A stretch of DNA of 64,000 nucleotides, from assembly GCF_025136295.1 (NCBI RefSeq), contig NZ_CP062788.1:2212501-2276500 (forward strand). The letters run 5' to 3'. Position numbers and translations under genes: made by a program. This DNA is from Aestuariispira ectoiniformans. GTDB taxonomy: Bacteria > Pseudomonadota > Alphaproteobacteria > UBA8366 > Aestuariispiraceae. Below the pieces are notes generated by a model. That model had not been told where the DNA came from and ran no database searches. It saw only the letters and a list, made by a program, of their open reading frames with translations. Below are positions 34,914-44,191 of this stretch, piece after piece; position 1 is the first letter of the stretch; the number at the start of each line of letters is the position of its first letter.

Positions 34914-35924
34914 ATGCTTTTCCGGATTCTGTCATTTGTGGCTGTTACGATGGGGGCCGCTATGCTGGTTACCTCGTCGCCCGCCATGGCGGAGGCAGAG
35001 GTGAGGACGGACTATGTCTTCGGGCTGAAATGGGATCTGGAGGGGGTGAGGCATAAGTTGGCCCTCCAGGACATGGCGCTTCATTGGACCAGTGCGAACG
35101 AGTTGCTTTATCCCGGCTTTTGGGACCTGGGGTATAACCGCAATAAAGGACAGCGGCTCGTTTCTCATTTTCTCAAGGCGGGGGAAAATGAGTTAAGTAT
35201 CTTTGTGGTTCCGGCGGATGCCCATGAAAAGAGCAAACTCGTCGTCTCATTGATGTATTGGAAAAAGCAGGAAGGGCTTGACCTAGCCAAGGGCGGGCTT
35301 CCCGCTTTTCGGATATCCCTGGCTCCGGGCCAACGCGGCCAGCCTTACAAGCTGATTTACGATCCGCAGGACATAGCCAATCCGATCGACCTCGACCATA
35401 AGAAAATCCATTGGGTATCCCACAAAGACAGTGGCTATGAAGAGTTGGTCATTCCCTTCATCAATAAACAGGAAATGCCGGAATGGTGTTGGCAAAAAGG
35501 GGAGCCCCTGACCGGGGACGACGGAACTGCCGAGAGCCTGAAAGCCGCCTATAGGGAGATGCACAAACTGCTGGAGGCTCGTAACAACAGACGTCTGATG
35601 GATGAATGGTATCCGACCCTGTTGGATGAACTGGCCAGCCTGAATATTCTTCCCAGATGGCGTTTTGAAAAATTGGCTGGCTTTGACCCCATATTCCGCC
35701 AACCGGAGAGATTTGATCTTGAGCCATTTCTGAGGGACGAAAACCTTCAACTGCGTATCGGAGGAAATGGGCGATACGCCTCGCTCCTCGGTGGGGCGGA
35801 CATATACCAGTCCCCGCTGGCATATGCCGAATTTGCGCAAAAGGACATCCTCGTGGGCTACACCCTGATCAATCCCTATTTCATTCGGCAGAACGGCGAG
35901 TGGAAATTATGCCGTGTATCTTGA
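34914..35924 (+). CDS. immunity-like exported protein 2D, divergent copy
   Basis: A 336-residue, more diverged member of the 2A-2D array. It has a signal peptide (VTMGAAMLVTSSPAMA) and mature start AEAEVRTDYVFGLKWDLEG. It retains VSLMYWKK, HKDSGYEELVIPF, MPEWCWQKGEPL, LMDEWYPTLLDE and the end YFIRQNGEWKLCRVS. The start at 34914 has a GGGGGGAA site. It is probably the oldest duplicate, or protects against a different effector variant, since none of its DNA has been homogenised with the other copies. Confidence 0.68.
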   Translation: MLFRILSFVAVTMGAAMLVTSSPAMAEAEVRTDYVFGLKWDLEGVRHKLALQDMALHWTSANELLYPGFWDLGYNRNKGQRLVSHFLKAGENELSIFVVPADAHEKSKLVVSLMYWKKQEGLDLAKGGLPAFRISLAPGQRGQPYKLIYDPQDIANPIDLDHKKIHWVSHKDSGYEELVIPFINKQEMPEWCWQKGEPLTGDDGTAESLKAAYREMHKLLEARNNRRLMDEWYPTLLDELASLNILPRWRFEKLAGFDPIFRQPERFDLEPFLRDENLQLRIGGNGRYASLLGGADIYQSPLAYAEFAQKDILVGYTLINPYFIRQNGEWKLCRVS

Positions 35925-35944
35925 GCGGGGTGAGGGGGATACCG

Positions 35945-36040
35945 ATGGTTATGACAATCCGCCCTTTGGGGCCAGGCCCAACTATGGGGGCCGGAACGTA
36001 CAAGACTTATAGGCGAATTCGCAGGAGGCCTTCAGTATGA
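35945..36040 (+). CDS. possible 31-codon leader ORF coupled to vgrG
   Basis: A short open frame (MVMTIRPLGPGPTMGAGTYK and 11 more residues, Arg-rich end) has a strong GAGGGGG site 6 nt upstream. Its stop overlaps the vgrG start as ATGA (36037-36040). The vgrG ribosome-binding site AGGAGG lies inside it, so translation of the short frame could set vgrG translation. There is no protein family to support it, and it may be chance. Confidence 0.35.
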   Translation: MVMTIRPLGPGPTMGAGTYKTYRRIRRRPSV

Positions 36041-38043
36041 AAGATGTGGAAACGGACGAGATGTTCTCCGGTCAGGCACAGCGCGTGTTGGGGCAGGATC
36101 AGGACCTTGCCTTCGCCTTTTCGGGGGCTGTCGGCGACTTGCGGGTTGTGGGGTTCACTGCGTCTGAAAGTATCAATGAGCCTTTCGAAGTGCAGGTCGA
36201 TCTGGCCTCCGATGACGCGGATATCGAATTGCAGGGCTTGATGGATGAACCGGCCTGTGTCGGGATTTACAACAAATATGATGAGCCGCGATTCCTTCAT
36301 GGAATCGTGACCGAGGCAGAACGCGGCGATAGTGGTACGCGCAGGACTTTCTATAAGGTAACCCTGCGCCCAACCCTGTCCCGGCTTGACCATGGGTCGG
36401 ACAGCCGCATCTGGCAGGCGAAAACCGTTCCTGAGATCGTGGCGGAGGTTTTTGACCAATATACTATCACGAATGTGGAATGGCGGCTGGAAGAAGACCA
36501 CGGCGTGCGGGAATACTGTACACAGTATCGTGAAACGCATCGTGCCTTTGTGGAGCGTCTACTGGCGGAAGAGGGCATTTTTTACTTCTTTGAGCACAGC
36601 CGTAGCGGTCACAAGATGATTCTGACCGACACACCTCTTACAACGCCGGTTCTGCAACATGCGGCAGAGATCCAGTATAACTCCCGTTCAGGAGGGCAAA
36701 GCCGGAGCAGTTGGGTAAGTGCCTTCTCCCAGCGGGAGCGTTTGCGGTCGACGGCATATGAACTAAACGACTACACCTTTAAAAACCCGCCGGCTAATCA
36801 ACGTCGAAATCATGTCGGGCAGGAAAAGGGCGGCCAGGACGGCAATTATGCGCTTTACGATTATCCGGGACGCTATAAGGACCCCAGCGTTGGCGATCCC
36901 TTCACCAAGTTCAGGATCGAAAGTGTGCGTGCAGATGCTACTACCGGGCAGGGGGTGACCAACAATATCCATTTAAGCCCCGGCTATCATTTTGAACTCA
37001 AAGGGCATGATGTTGAGCGGGTCAACGGTCGTCACCGGGTGCTGAGTGTTTCCCATAGTGGCGCGCAATCGGCTGCTTTGGAGGAAGATTCCGGCGGTGG
37101 TGAAACGCGGTATTCCGCATCCTTCACGACAATGCCGGGCCACTTGCCATACAGACCCCCGCTGGCCCGCAAGCCATTGGTGGATGGACCACAGATCGCT
37201 ATTGTCACGGGGCCGGCCAGTGAGGAAATCTATTGCGATGAATATGGCCGGGTAAAGGTCTGGTTCCCTTGGGACCGCTACGGTCAGAAAAACGAACTTT
37301 CGTCCTGCTGGATCAGGGTGAGTCAGAATTGGGCTGGCGGCACCTGGGGGCATATGGCTGTGCCGCGTATCGGGCATGAAGTGATTGTTGATTATCTTGA
37401 GGGCGATCCGGATCAGCCGATTGTCACGGGCCGTACCTATAATGCGGTCAACCGCCCGCCGATGTCACTGCCCGAACATAAGACCCGCACCACCATCAAA
37501 TCCCAGACCCATAAAGGAGAGGGGTTCAACGAACTGACCTTCGAAGATGAGGCGGATCAGGAATTCATTTATATGCACGCCCAGAAGAATATGGAGCTGC
37601 ATGTCGTGAACTCGAGGAAAAAGCGGGTCGATTATGATGACACGGCGACGATCGGCAACAATTCCTATCTCGCCGTTGCAAAGGACCGGGTCGAAAAGAT
37701 CGACAACAATATGGACCTGACTGTCACCAAGAACCTGACTGAAAAGGTTGATGGTGAGCGGGGACTGACCGTCGGTGGGGCATATATGACCAAGTCCGGC
37801 GGTGATTTGACGTTCAAGTCGGATGGCGAAATTGTCCTGGATGCCAGCAAGATCACGCTTGTCTCCGGCGGAACCGCGGTTGTGGTGTCCGGAGGAAGCG
37901 TCGATGTCGCGCCCGTGCTTAACGTGGGGGCTGCGTCTCCCGGCGCGGCTGCCGTCCCGGCCATTCCGGCGGTGCTTGAGGCGGCGGCTGGCAGCGGCAG
38001 TCCCTTTGTTTCTCACTGTCCAAAAGATGTGCAGGCTAAGTGA
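36037..38043 (+). CDS. vgrG: T6SS spike protein VgrG (TssI)
   Basis: A 668-residue VgrG. The gp27-like part (about 25-420) has the typical QYRETHRAFVERLLAEEGIFYFFEH. The gp5-like OB fold has EEIYCDEYGRVKVWFPWDRYG and CWIRVSQNWAGGTWGHMAVPRIGHEVIVDYLEGDPDQPIVTGR in successive pieces. A C-terminal beta-helix needle (DVTL-type repeats, about 530-620) is followed by an Ala/Pro-rich tail. There is no catalytic extension, so it is a structural spike carrying separate effectors. It is preceded by AGGAGG and coupled by a TGATG overlap to the DUF4123 adaptor gene, the usual vgrG-adaptor arrangement. Confidence 0.96.
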   Translation: MKDVETDEMFSGQAQRVLGQDQDLAFAFSGAVGDLRVVGFTASESINEPFEVQVDLASDDADIELQGLMDEPACVGIYNKYDEPRFLHGIVTEAERGDSGTRRTFYKVTLRPTLSRLDHGSDSRIWQAKTVPEIVAEVFDQYTITNVEWRLEEDHGVREYCTQYRETHRAFVERLLAEEGIFYFFEHSRSGHKMILTDTPLTTPVLQHAAEIQYNSRSGGQSRSSWVSAFSQRERLRSTAYELNDYTFKNPPANQRRNHVGQEKGGQDGNYALYDYPGRYKDPSVGDPFTKFRIESVRADATTGQGVTNNIHLSPGYHFELKGHDVERVNGRHRVLSVSHSGAQSAALEEDSGGGETRYSASFTTMPGHLPYRPPLARKPLVDGPQIAIVTGPASEEIYCDEYGRVKVWFPWDRYGQKNELSSCWIRVSQNWAGGTWGHMAVPRIGHEVIVDYLEGDPDQPIVTGRTYNAVNRPPMSLPEHKTRTTIKSQTHKGEGFNELTFEDEADQEFIYMHAQKNMELHVVNSRKKRVDYDDTATIGNNSYLAVAKDRVEKIDNNMDLTVTKNLTEKVDGERGLTVGGAYMTKSGGDLTFKSDGEIVLDASKITLVSGGTAVVVSGGSVDVAPVLNVGAASPGAAAVPAIPAVLEAAAGSGSPFVSHCPKDVQAK

Positions 38044-39449
38044 TGTCCGAGGCACCCTGGATTGGAACATGCCATGTCCGGGCCTTGTCACCGGACGCAC
38101 GTGTCTGGAAGGTTGAGGCGGATGAAGCGACAGCAAGTGTCGTTGTTCTTGCCACGGGCCGTGAGGCTTTCGAGGTCACGTTGACCAAAGCATTGCAGGA
38201 TTTGGGACTTGCGCTGGTCTGGCTGGAAGAGGTCGAGCCTCTGCTACAGCATTTTGCGCGTGCGGGCATGTCTCAAAGCCTCGCCGCACTGGCGCGGCAG
38301 GCCAATCCTATGCGCCCGGTCGTCTTTGGTGAGATGCGACCGCATGTTGATATGGAGGAACTGGACGCCGCGCTGACAGAGGCGACGTCTGATGCCGGTC
38401 ATACCGCCATGACGGAAATCGACTGGGACATTCTGTTCACGCCGGACGCCCCACCGCTTTGGGCAGTCGTCGATGGCGTGAATTGCAGGGAGATTCAAGA
38501 CCGCCTGCGGCAGGATAATCCGCCTCATGCCTGCCTGTACTCAACAGTTGATCCGGCAAGTCAGGCATTGGCTCCCTGGCTCGTCCGCCTCGATCGTGAC
38601 AGCCCCTTTCTCGATTGGCTGCGGGCAATTCCACAGGACAGACACTGGGGGATTCTCTTGCAATCCGGCGCATCAATGAAAGAGCTCCGCGCCCATTTTC
38701 GGAAATTCACCATGTTGTGGACACCGGCAAGCCAGGGCGCGCCGGTCTATTTCCGCTTTTATGATCCTCGTGTGCTGGCAGATATGGCGGCGACGCTGGA
38801 GCCATGGAAAATGCACCGCTTTTTCCGGCCGGTCAAAAGCATGATCGCGCCCTTGAGCCCGTTTTTCCTTCAGTCGGCCGATGTGGACCTGACGGAGCCG
38901 GTTGATCCTTTTGCACCCGAGGGAAGCCTCGACGGCAGGTTGATCCGTATTGAGATGCTGGAGGACTGGGGGGCGCCGGTTTCAAGTGCGGTAGGGTTTC
39001 GCATTGATCCTCCTGAATTTGAAAAATTCTCCTGCCTATACAATGAAAAAGCCGTACTGGGGCTGGCACGGGATCTGGCCTCGGATTTTCCGGATATCGG
39101 TCACGACGCACTGCTGAACGCTGTCAGGGTGGGTGAGGCAAAGGCGAGCGCATTTGGAATGTCGTCTCGGAACCAGGTTTCGACCATGGTCAGTATGATT
39201 CTCGAATTCGGTGAAGCCTTTCCATCGGGGTATCCGGAAGCAGAGACGATTTTGTTTGATGAACAAACGCCTGGCTGGCGCAAACGCGACCAGCTCGTTG
39301 CGTGGAGACCGCGCGGCAGAATTCGAGCAAAATTAATGCGAGACGGAGAGGATGACGGCCAGACCATCGGTCGCTGGATTGAGCGGAAAAAGCTGAATGA
39401 AGCGCTGTGCCCTAAGGATGGCAGTAGCGCTGTTGGCGGGGAGGCGTGA
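38043..39449 (+). CDS. DUF4123-domain T6SS effector adaptor with extra N-terminal domain
   Basis: A 468-residue protein. The central DUF4123 fold (about 135-275) has LWAVVDGVNC, APWLVRLDRDSPFLDWL, WGILLQSGASMKELRAHFRK and the diagnostic VYFRFYDPRVL. A helical C-terminal domain typical of these adaptors follows (ASAFGMSSRNQVSTMVSMILEFGEAFP). About 110 residues precede DUF4123, which many family members lack; they may read the effector marker domain. DUF4123 proteins load a specific effector onto VgrG. The ATG at 38043 overlaps the vgrG stop; a GTG one codon earlier is possible. It is the last intact gene of the T6SS locus. Confidence 0.9.
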   Translation: MSEAPWIGTCHVRALSPDARVWKVEADEATASVVVLATGREAFEVTLTKALQDLGLALVWLEEVEPLLQHFARAGMSQSLAALARQANPMRPVVFGEMRPHVDMEELDAALTEATSDAGHTAMTEIDWDILFTPDAPPLWAVVDGVNCREIQDRLRQDNPPHACLYSTVDPASQALAPWLVRLDRDSPFLDWLRAIPQDRHWGILLQSGASMKELRAHFRKFTMLWTPASQGAPVYFRFYDPRVLADMAATLEPWKMHRFFRPVKSMIAPLSPFFLQSADVDLTEPVDPFAPEGSLDGRLIRIEMLEDWGAPVSSAVGFRIDPPEFEKFSCLYNEKAVLGLARDLASDFPDIGHDALLNAVRVGEAKASAFGMSSRNQVSTMVSMILEFGEAFPSGYPEAETILFDEQTPGWRKRDQLVAWRPRGRIRAKLMRDGEDDGQTIGRWIERKKLNEALCPKDGSSAVGGEA

Positions 39450-39457
39450 CACATTGA

Positions 39458-39966
39458 GGTGCACAGTCCCAGCATACAAACGGTTATGACGAGGATTTTT
39501 CCATTTCGACCGAAAATGCGATGCAGATGGCATTGCTGACGAAACCAACGTTACGCAGATCGTTAATCCACTGGGCGGTATGATCAAACTGATTGAGGAA
39601 GGCTGGTTCCAGAAACATATCGCCGACCTTGCCTATGAAACCGCGTTGCGTAAATAATCCGGCGAAAAACCCGTGATTGGTGTGAACCGCTATATGACTG
39701 ATGAGGGCGGTGTGAAAATCGAAATCCATCCATATGATGCCACGACCGCCGAACGTCAGATTGCCCGCACCCGTGGCGTGCGGGCTAATCGGAACGAAAC
39801 CCGCGTGCAAACGTTGCTGGACGAACTTGTCGATACGGTAAGGGATGAGAGTGCCAATCTGATGCCAGTGACAATAGAGCTGGTCAAACAAGGGGCAACC
39901 ATGGGCGACATCGTGGGAAAGCTAAAGGGGCTCTGGGGGGTGTACAGGGAGAAGCCGGTCTTCTGA
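39458..39966 (+). pseudogene. decayed C-terminal part of a B12-dependent acyl-CoA mutase large subunit
   Basis: Three consecutive pieces read as methylmalonyl-CoA-mutase-family sequence. The first is GAQSQHTNGYDEDFSISTE (39458 on). A frameshift near 39538 leads to ETNVTQIVNPLGGM. An in-frame TAA at 39655 precedes SGEKPVIGVNRY, and the sequence then runs to the normal family end GDIVGKLKGLWGVYREKPVF. The N-terminal two thirds, with the substrate-binding barrel, are absent. The remnant begins 8 nt after the adaptor stop, so it probably marks where the T6SS island joined older chromosome. A short intact frame (39673-39966) remains but is unlikely to be functional. Confidence 0.8.
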
Positions 39967-39992
39967 CCTGACTATGAAAAATCATCCTGGAA

Positions 39993-40022
39993 AAAGGCCC
40001 CGTTCGTGAGAATGGGGCCTTT
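39993..40022 (-). terminator. bidirectional Rho-independent terminator
   Basis: AAAGGCCCCGTTC pairs with GAATGGGGCCTTT through a GTGA loop. A run of A precedes it and Ts follow, so it can serve both the minus-strand Aap operon ending at 40031 and any plus-strand transcript leaving the T6SS locus. Confidence 0.8.
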
Positions 40023-40030
40023 GGCTTCGG

Positions 40031-40780
40031 CTAATGCAGGATCTGGCTGAGGAAGAGGCGGGTTCGTTGATGCTGTGGATGATTGAAGAAGGCATCAGGT
40101 GTATTTTCTTCGATCACCTCTCCTGCATCCATGAAGATAACCCGGTCGGCAACCTGACGGGCGAAACCCATCTCATGGGTTACGCAGATCATTGTCATGC
40201 CGTCCTGGGCAAGATCGACCATGGTTTCGAGGACCTCGCCGATCATCTCCGGGTCCAGGGCGGATGTTGGCTCGTCGAACAGAATGATCCTGGGACGCAT
40301 GCATAAAGATCGTGCGATCGCGACGCGCTGTTGCTGGCCGCCGGATAGTTGGCCCGGGTATTTGTTTGCCTGATCGGGGATGCGAACCCGCTGCAGGTAA
40401 TGCATGGCTACTTCTTCGGCCTGGCGGCGGCTTTGCTTGCGAACCAGCATTGGCGCGAGGGTGCAGTTCTCCAGGATCGTAAGATGTGGGAATAGGTTGA
40501 AATGCTGGAAAACCATGCCGACGTCCCGGCGGATTTCGTCGATATTTTTCAAGTCTCCCGTCAATTCGATATTGTCGACGATAATTTGCCCACGGTCGTG
40601 TTTTTCAAGGTGATTGATGCAACGTATCAACGTGGATTTTCCTGATCCGGACGGGCCGCAGATAACGATGCGTTGGCCGTCGGTCACATCCATATTGATG
40701 CCCTTCAATGCCTGAAAAGCCCCGAAATGCTTTTCAAGCCCGCGAATAGAGATCAGTGCATTGGATTCTTGCTGTTGCAT
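40031..40780 (-). CDS. aapP: polar amino acid ABC transporter ATP-binding protein (AapP-like)
   Basis: A 249-residue ATPase of the polar amino acid uptake family. Walker A is GPSGSGKST, the Q-loop is [15 protein letters not shown], the signature is QLSGGQQQR and Walker B is [14 protein letters not shown]. It energises the fused permease encoded upstream. The ATG at 40780 gives the normal family N-terminus; a longer frame to 40828 runs into the lyase gene. It is the last gene of a minus-strand operon (SBP, fused permease, lyase, ATPase), one base after the lyase stop. Confidence 0.92.
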   Translation of the reverse strand: MQQQESNALISIRGLEKHFGAFQALKGINMDVTDGQRIVICGPSGSGKSTLIRCINHLEKHDRGQIIVDNIELTGDLKNIDEIRRDVGMVFQHFNLFPHLTILENCTLAPMLVRKQSRRQAEEVAMHYLQRVRIPDQANKYPGQLSGGQQQRVAIARSLCMRPRIILFDEPTSALDPEMIGEVLETMVDLAQDGMTMICVTHEMGFARQVADRVIFMDAGEVIEENTPDAFFNHPQHQRTRLFLSQILH

Positions 40781-40781
40781 G

Positions 40782-42017
40782 TCACTCACTCCCGGAGCTG
40801 TTACGCAGGACATGAAAGGCTTTTTCAAGGTCTCTGATCAGGTCTTCCGGGGCCTCCAAGCCGCCGTGAAAACGGATAACGGGGTTTTCAAGCCTGTCGG
40901 ACGGATAATGGCGTGCTGGTTTGGGGTATACCGGTACGACCAGGCTTTCATAGCCGCCCCAGCTTGATCCGATACGGAAGAGCTGGAGGCTGTCGATCAA
41001 TCGGGGAAGACGGGTGGCATAATGCTTGTGGAAGGCAACCCCGAATAATCCACTGGCACCGCTAAAATCCCGCATCCAGATCGCGTGACCGCTGTCGTCC
41101 TTCCAGGCAGGTGACAGAATACGGCAGACTTCCGGTTGTTGTGCCAGCCAGGTCATCAGGATTTGTGCGTTTTCCTGGTGGCGGGCCATGCGAATGTCGA
41201 GGCTGCGCATGCCGCGATGAACGAGATAACAGTCGTCGGGGCTGGCCATATGTCCATTGCTGCCTGCCGTCTTCTTGAGTTGTTCAAAAAGGGGCCGGTT
41301 ATTTGCCGAAATAGAACCCAGCATGACGTCCGAGTGGCCGGACAGATATTTGGTGCCCGACTGAATGGAAATATCCACGCCTTCACGAAGTGGTTTATAG
41401 AAAAGTGGAGTTGCCCAGGTATTGTCGATGGCAGTCAGAAGCCCGTGTTTGTGGGCCAGCGTCACAATCCGCGGAACATCAATCATCTCGAATGTCTGGG
41501 ATCCAGGACTCTCCAGGAAGATCAGTTTGCTTGTCGGTTTGATCATCGCTTCCAGGCGATCCAGTTGATCGGGGGCGAAATAGGAAATCTCGACACCGAA
41601 GCGTGTCAGTATTTCCTCACAATAGTTCCTTGTCTGGCCATAGACAGTATCGGCCACGATGATATGGTCGCCTGCCCCGACGAAGGCCCCAAGTGCGCAG
41701 GCAATGGCGGCTGTTCCTGATCCGGTAATGACCGTGCCCGTGCCTCCTTCCAGATGGCTGATGGCGTCGGCCAGGGCCTGGGTGGTCGGGGTGCCGTAAA
41801 GGCCATACATAACGCCATCGAAAAATCGGGATCGCCGGTCCACATAACTGTCCATATCGTCATAGATAATGGTCGATGCACGATAGATCGGTGGGTTCAG
41901 GACACCTTGCTGCCGGGATGGGGCCGGGCCGCTATGCAGCAAATAGGTGGCATCGCTGAAATCTCCGGGTTGGCTTGTGGCGTTATCAGTCGAAGCGGAT
42001 TGTCTCACGTCTTTCAT
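40782..42017 (-). CDS. metC: PLP-dependent C-S lyase, cystathionine beta-lyase-like
   Basis: A 411-residue Cys/Met-metabolism PLP enzyme (fold type I). The PLP-binding Lys lies in [15 protein letters not shown], with a preceding [28 protein letters not shown] and the [11 protein letters not shown] phosphate-binding loop; the end [10 protein letters not shown] is MetC-like. It cleaves cystathionine or related sulfur amino acids to a thiol, pyruvate and ammonia. Its place inside an amino acid importer operon suggests that the imported substrate is a sulfur amino acid. ATG 42017 has an AAGGATAAG site. It overlaps the permease gene end in sequence space only through its leader. Confidence 0.88.
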   Translation of the reverse strand: MKDVRQSASTDNATSQPGDFSDATYLLHSGPAPSRQQGVLNPPIYRASTIIYDDMDSYVDRRSRFFDGVMYGLYGTPTTQALADAISHLEGGTGTVITGSGTAAIACALGAFVGAGDHIIVADTVYGQTRNYCEEILTRFGVEISYFAPDQLDRLEAMIKPTSKLIFLESPGSQTFEMIDVPRIVTLAHKHGLLTAIDNTWATPLFYKPLREGVDISIQSGTKYLSGHSDVMLGSISANNRPLFEQLKKTAGSNGHMASPDDCYLVHRGMRSLDIRMARHQENAQILMTWLAQQPEVCRILSPAWKDDSGHAIWMRDFSGASGLFGVAFHKHYATRLPRLIDSLQLFRIGSSWGGYESLVVPVYPKPARHYPSDRLENPVIRFHGGLEAPEDLIRDLEKAFHVLRNSSGSE

Positions 42018-42028
42018 TTTTCTTATCC

Positions 42029-44119
42029 TTAGTGACATTCACGATTGTTGATTTTCCGTTCCAGCATCTGGCTGCCCCAAGACAGGGACAAACAGATCAG
42101 GAAGAACAACAGGCCGGTAAACAGGAAGGCCTCTTTGTAAAAAATTCGCCATTCGGGCTCCGCGAGGGCGGTTTTCGTCGCATGCAGCAAATCGAAAATG
42201 CCGACGATCAGAACCAGGGTGGTGTTCTTCACCTCACTGATGAAGGTGTTGACCATCGCGGGGATGGACACACGCAAGGCCTGTGGCAGGATCACCTTTC
42301 GCATGGACTGCCAATAGGTCAGGCCCAAGGCGGAGGCTCCTTCATATTGACCTTTGGGAACTGCCTGAAGACCGCCGCGCACGACTTCGGCCATATAGGC
42401 AGCGGCAAAAAGGATCAGGCCGGTCTGGACGCGAAGGAAATTGTCGATTGTCAGAGATTGCGGCATGAATAACGGGAACATGACGGCTGCCATGAACAGG
42501 ACGCTGATCAATGGGACGCCACGGATGATTTCGATATAGGTGGTGCACAGGAGACGGACGATCCTCAGGTCGGAAATGCGCCCCAGGGCCAATAGAATGC
42601 CAATAGGCAACCCGACCAATATGGCCAGCACCGCAAGGATCAGAGTTACCGGGAGACCGCCCCAAAGTGATGTGGGGACAGAGGAAAGACCCAAAACGCC
42701 GCCGCCCATCAGTAGAAGCATGGCACCGATAACCGCCAGCCAGCCGATGAATAGGGCAGGACGCCAAAATCGTTGATAAAAGCTGACGCAGGTCAGGACG
42801 AGGAACAAGGAAACCGCGAGGGACGGTCGCCATTGTTCCTCATAGGGGTAGGTGCCAAACAAAATGAAGGAATACTTTTCGGCGATGAATGCCCAGCAGG
42901 CACCGGTCGCTTCCCTGCAGGCCTGAGCGCCACCGTTGATGCTGCTGGACAGTACTGCCCAGTCGAGGATTACCCAAAGCCCCCAGATAACCATTACCGC
43001 CAGGAGGACCGACAGCAGGCTGTTGATCGGATTGGAAAAGAAGTTGTGCTTCAGCCAGGCCAGGATGCCGGACCGTGTTAGCAGGTCAAACCGTTTGCCT
43101 TGTGGCAGTTTGGCGATGTTGCCGCCAACCGGGCCGAACCGGGCAACGCGTGTATTATACCAATTCATAAACGCGGCGATTGACAGGCTGATGCTAAGGT
43201 AGACGACCATAATAACCGCCACGCCTTCGATGGCTTGGCCCGTCTGGTTGATTGATGTGTCAATCACCGAGACCAAATCGGGATAACCGACAACGATTGC
43301 AAGTGAACTGTTCTTGACCGTGTTGAGATACCAGCTTGTAACCGGAGGTACAGCAATGCGCAGTGCCTGGGGCAGGATGATCTTGCGCATCGCCTGGAAA
43401 CTGGAAAGGCCCAGGGACGCGGCGGCCTCCCGTTGACCCTTGGGGACCGAGAGTATCCCGGCGCGTACGATTTCCGCGATATAGGCCGATGTATAGACAG
43501 ACAAACCGACAACCAGAGCGAAGAACTCGGGCGTGATCGTGCCGCCGCCGACGAAGTTGAAGCCTTTCAGAACAGGGATATCGAGAACAGGACCAAAGGC
43601 CGTCCATTCGGACAAGGTTGGAAAGAAGATACCTCGATTGGACAGGAAGACCATATCGCCAAGGTTCACGGCCATCCTGTTGGCTGGTAGGGCTTCTGTG
43701 ATCAGGGCATACCAGACAAACAATTGGAGCAGGAGGGGAACGTTGCGGATAACCTCGACATAAACGGCGGTGAGACGCTTCAGTATCCAGTTGGTGGATA
43801 GGCGGGCGATGCCAACGCCTATGCCCAGCAAGGTCGAGAAAACAATGGCAAATGCCGATACTTTCAAAGTATTCAGCAGCCCGATCAGTATGGCCTTGCC
43901 ATAGCTGGAGCTTGGCGTGAAGGGAAGGGCGGTCTCGCCAATTCGGAAACCGGCAGCTTCGGTAAGGAAGTCAAAGCCGGTCTGGATATTGCGACTTTCG
44001 AGGTTGTGCAGGGTATTGGATATCAGGATGGCGGCAACAGCGACCACTAGGGCCAAAAGGCCAAGCTGCATTACTGTCGCGCGCAAGTGGGGATTGTAAA
44101 CAAGGGATCTGAGGCTCAT
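42029..44119 (-). CDS. fused amino acid ABC permease (AapQ-AapM in one chain)
   Basis: A 696-residue protein containing two complete polar amino acid permease modules. The AapQ-like half (about 1-335) has the EAA loop EAAASLGLSSFQAMRKIILPQALR. The AapM-like half (about 350-696) has EGASALGLTYWQSMRKVILPQALR. In the known Aap systems these are two genes, and here no stop or start separates them. Each half has multiple transmembrane helices. A TTG 5 codons upstream (44134) is a possible start, but the ATG at 44119 is preferred. Single-chain permeases keep the 1:1 stoichiometry needed for a heterodimeric channel. Confidence 0.88.
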   Translation of the reverse strand: MSLRSLVYNPHLRATVMQLGLLALVVAVAAILISNTLHNLESRNIQTGFDFLTEAAGFRIGETALPFTPSSSYGKAILIGLLNTLKVSAFAIVFSTLLGIGVGIARLSTNWILKRLTAVYVEVIRNVPLLLQLFVWYALITEALPANRMAVNLGDMVFLSNRGIFFPTLSEWTAFGPVLDIPVLKGFNFVGGGTITPEFFALVVGLSVYTSAYIAEIVRAGILSVPKGQREAAASLGLSSFQAMRKIILPQALRIAVPPVTSWYLNTVKNSSLAIVVGYPDLVSVIDTSINQTGQAIEGVAVIMVVYLSISLSIAAFMNWYNTRVARFGPVGGNIAKLPQGKRFDLLTRSGILAWLKHNFFSNPINSLLSVLLAVMVIWGLWVILDWAVLSSSINGGAQACREATGACWAFIAEKYSFILFGTYPYEEQWRPSLAVSLFLVLTCVSFYQRFWRPALFIGWLAVIGAMLLLMGGGVLGLSSVPTSLWGGLPVTLILAVLAILVGLPIGILLALGRISDLRIVRLLCTTYIEIIRGVPLISVLFMAAVMFPLFMPQSLTIDNFLRVQTGLILFAAAYMAEVVRGGLQAVPKGQYEGASALGLTYWQSMRKVILPQALRVSIPAMVNTFISEVKNTTLVLIVGIFDLLHATKTALAEPEWRIFYKEAFLFTGLLFFLICLSLSWGSQMLERKINNRECH

Positions 44120-44191
44120 GGCAAAATGTCTCAATCAAGGCAACGGGGGATGCCGCCTTATGGGGCGGCATCCGTGATGATTGGGAAGGGA

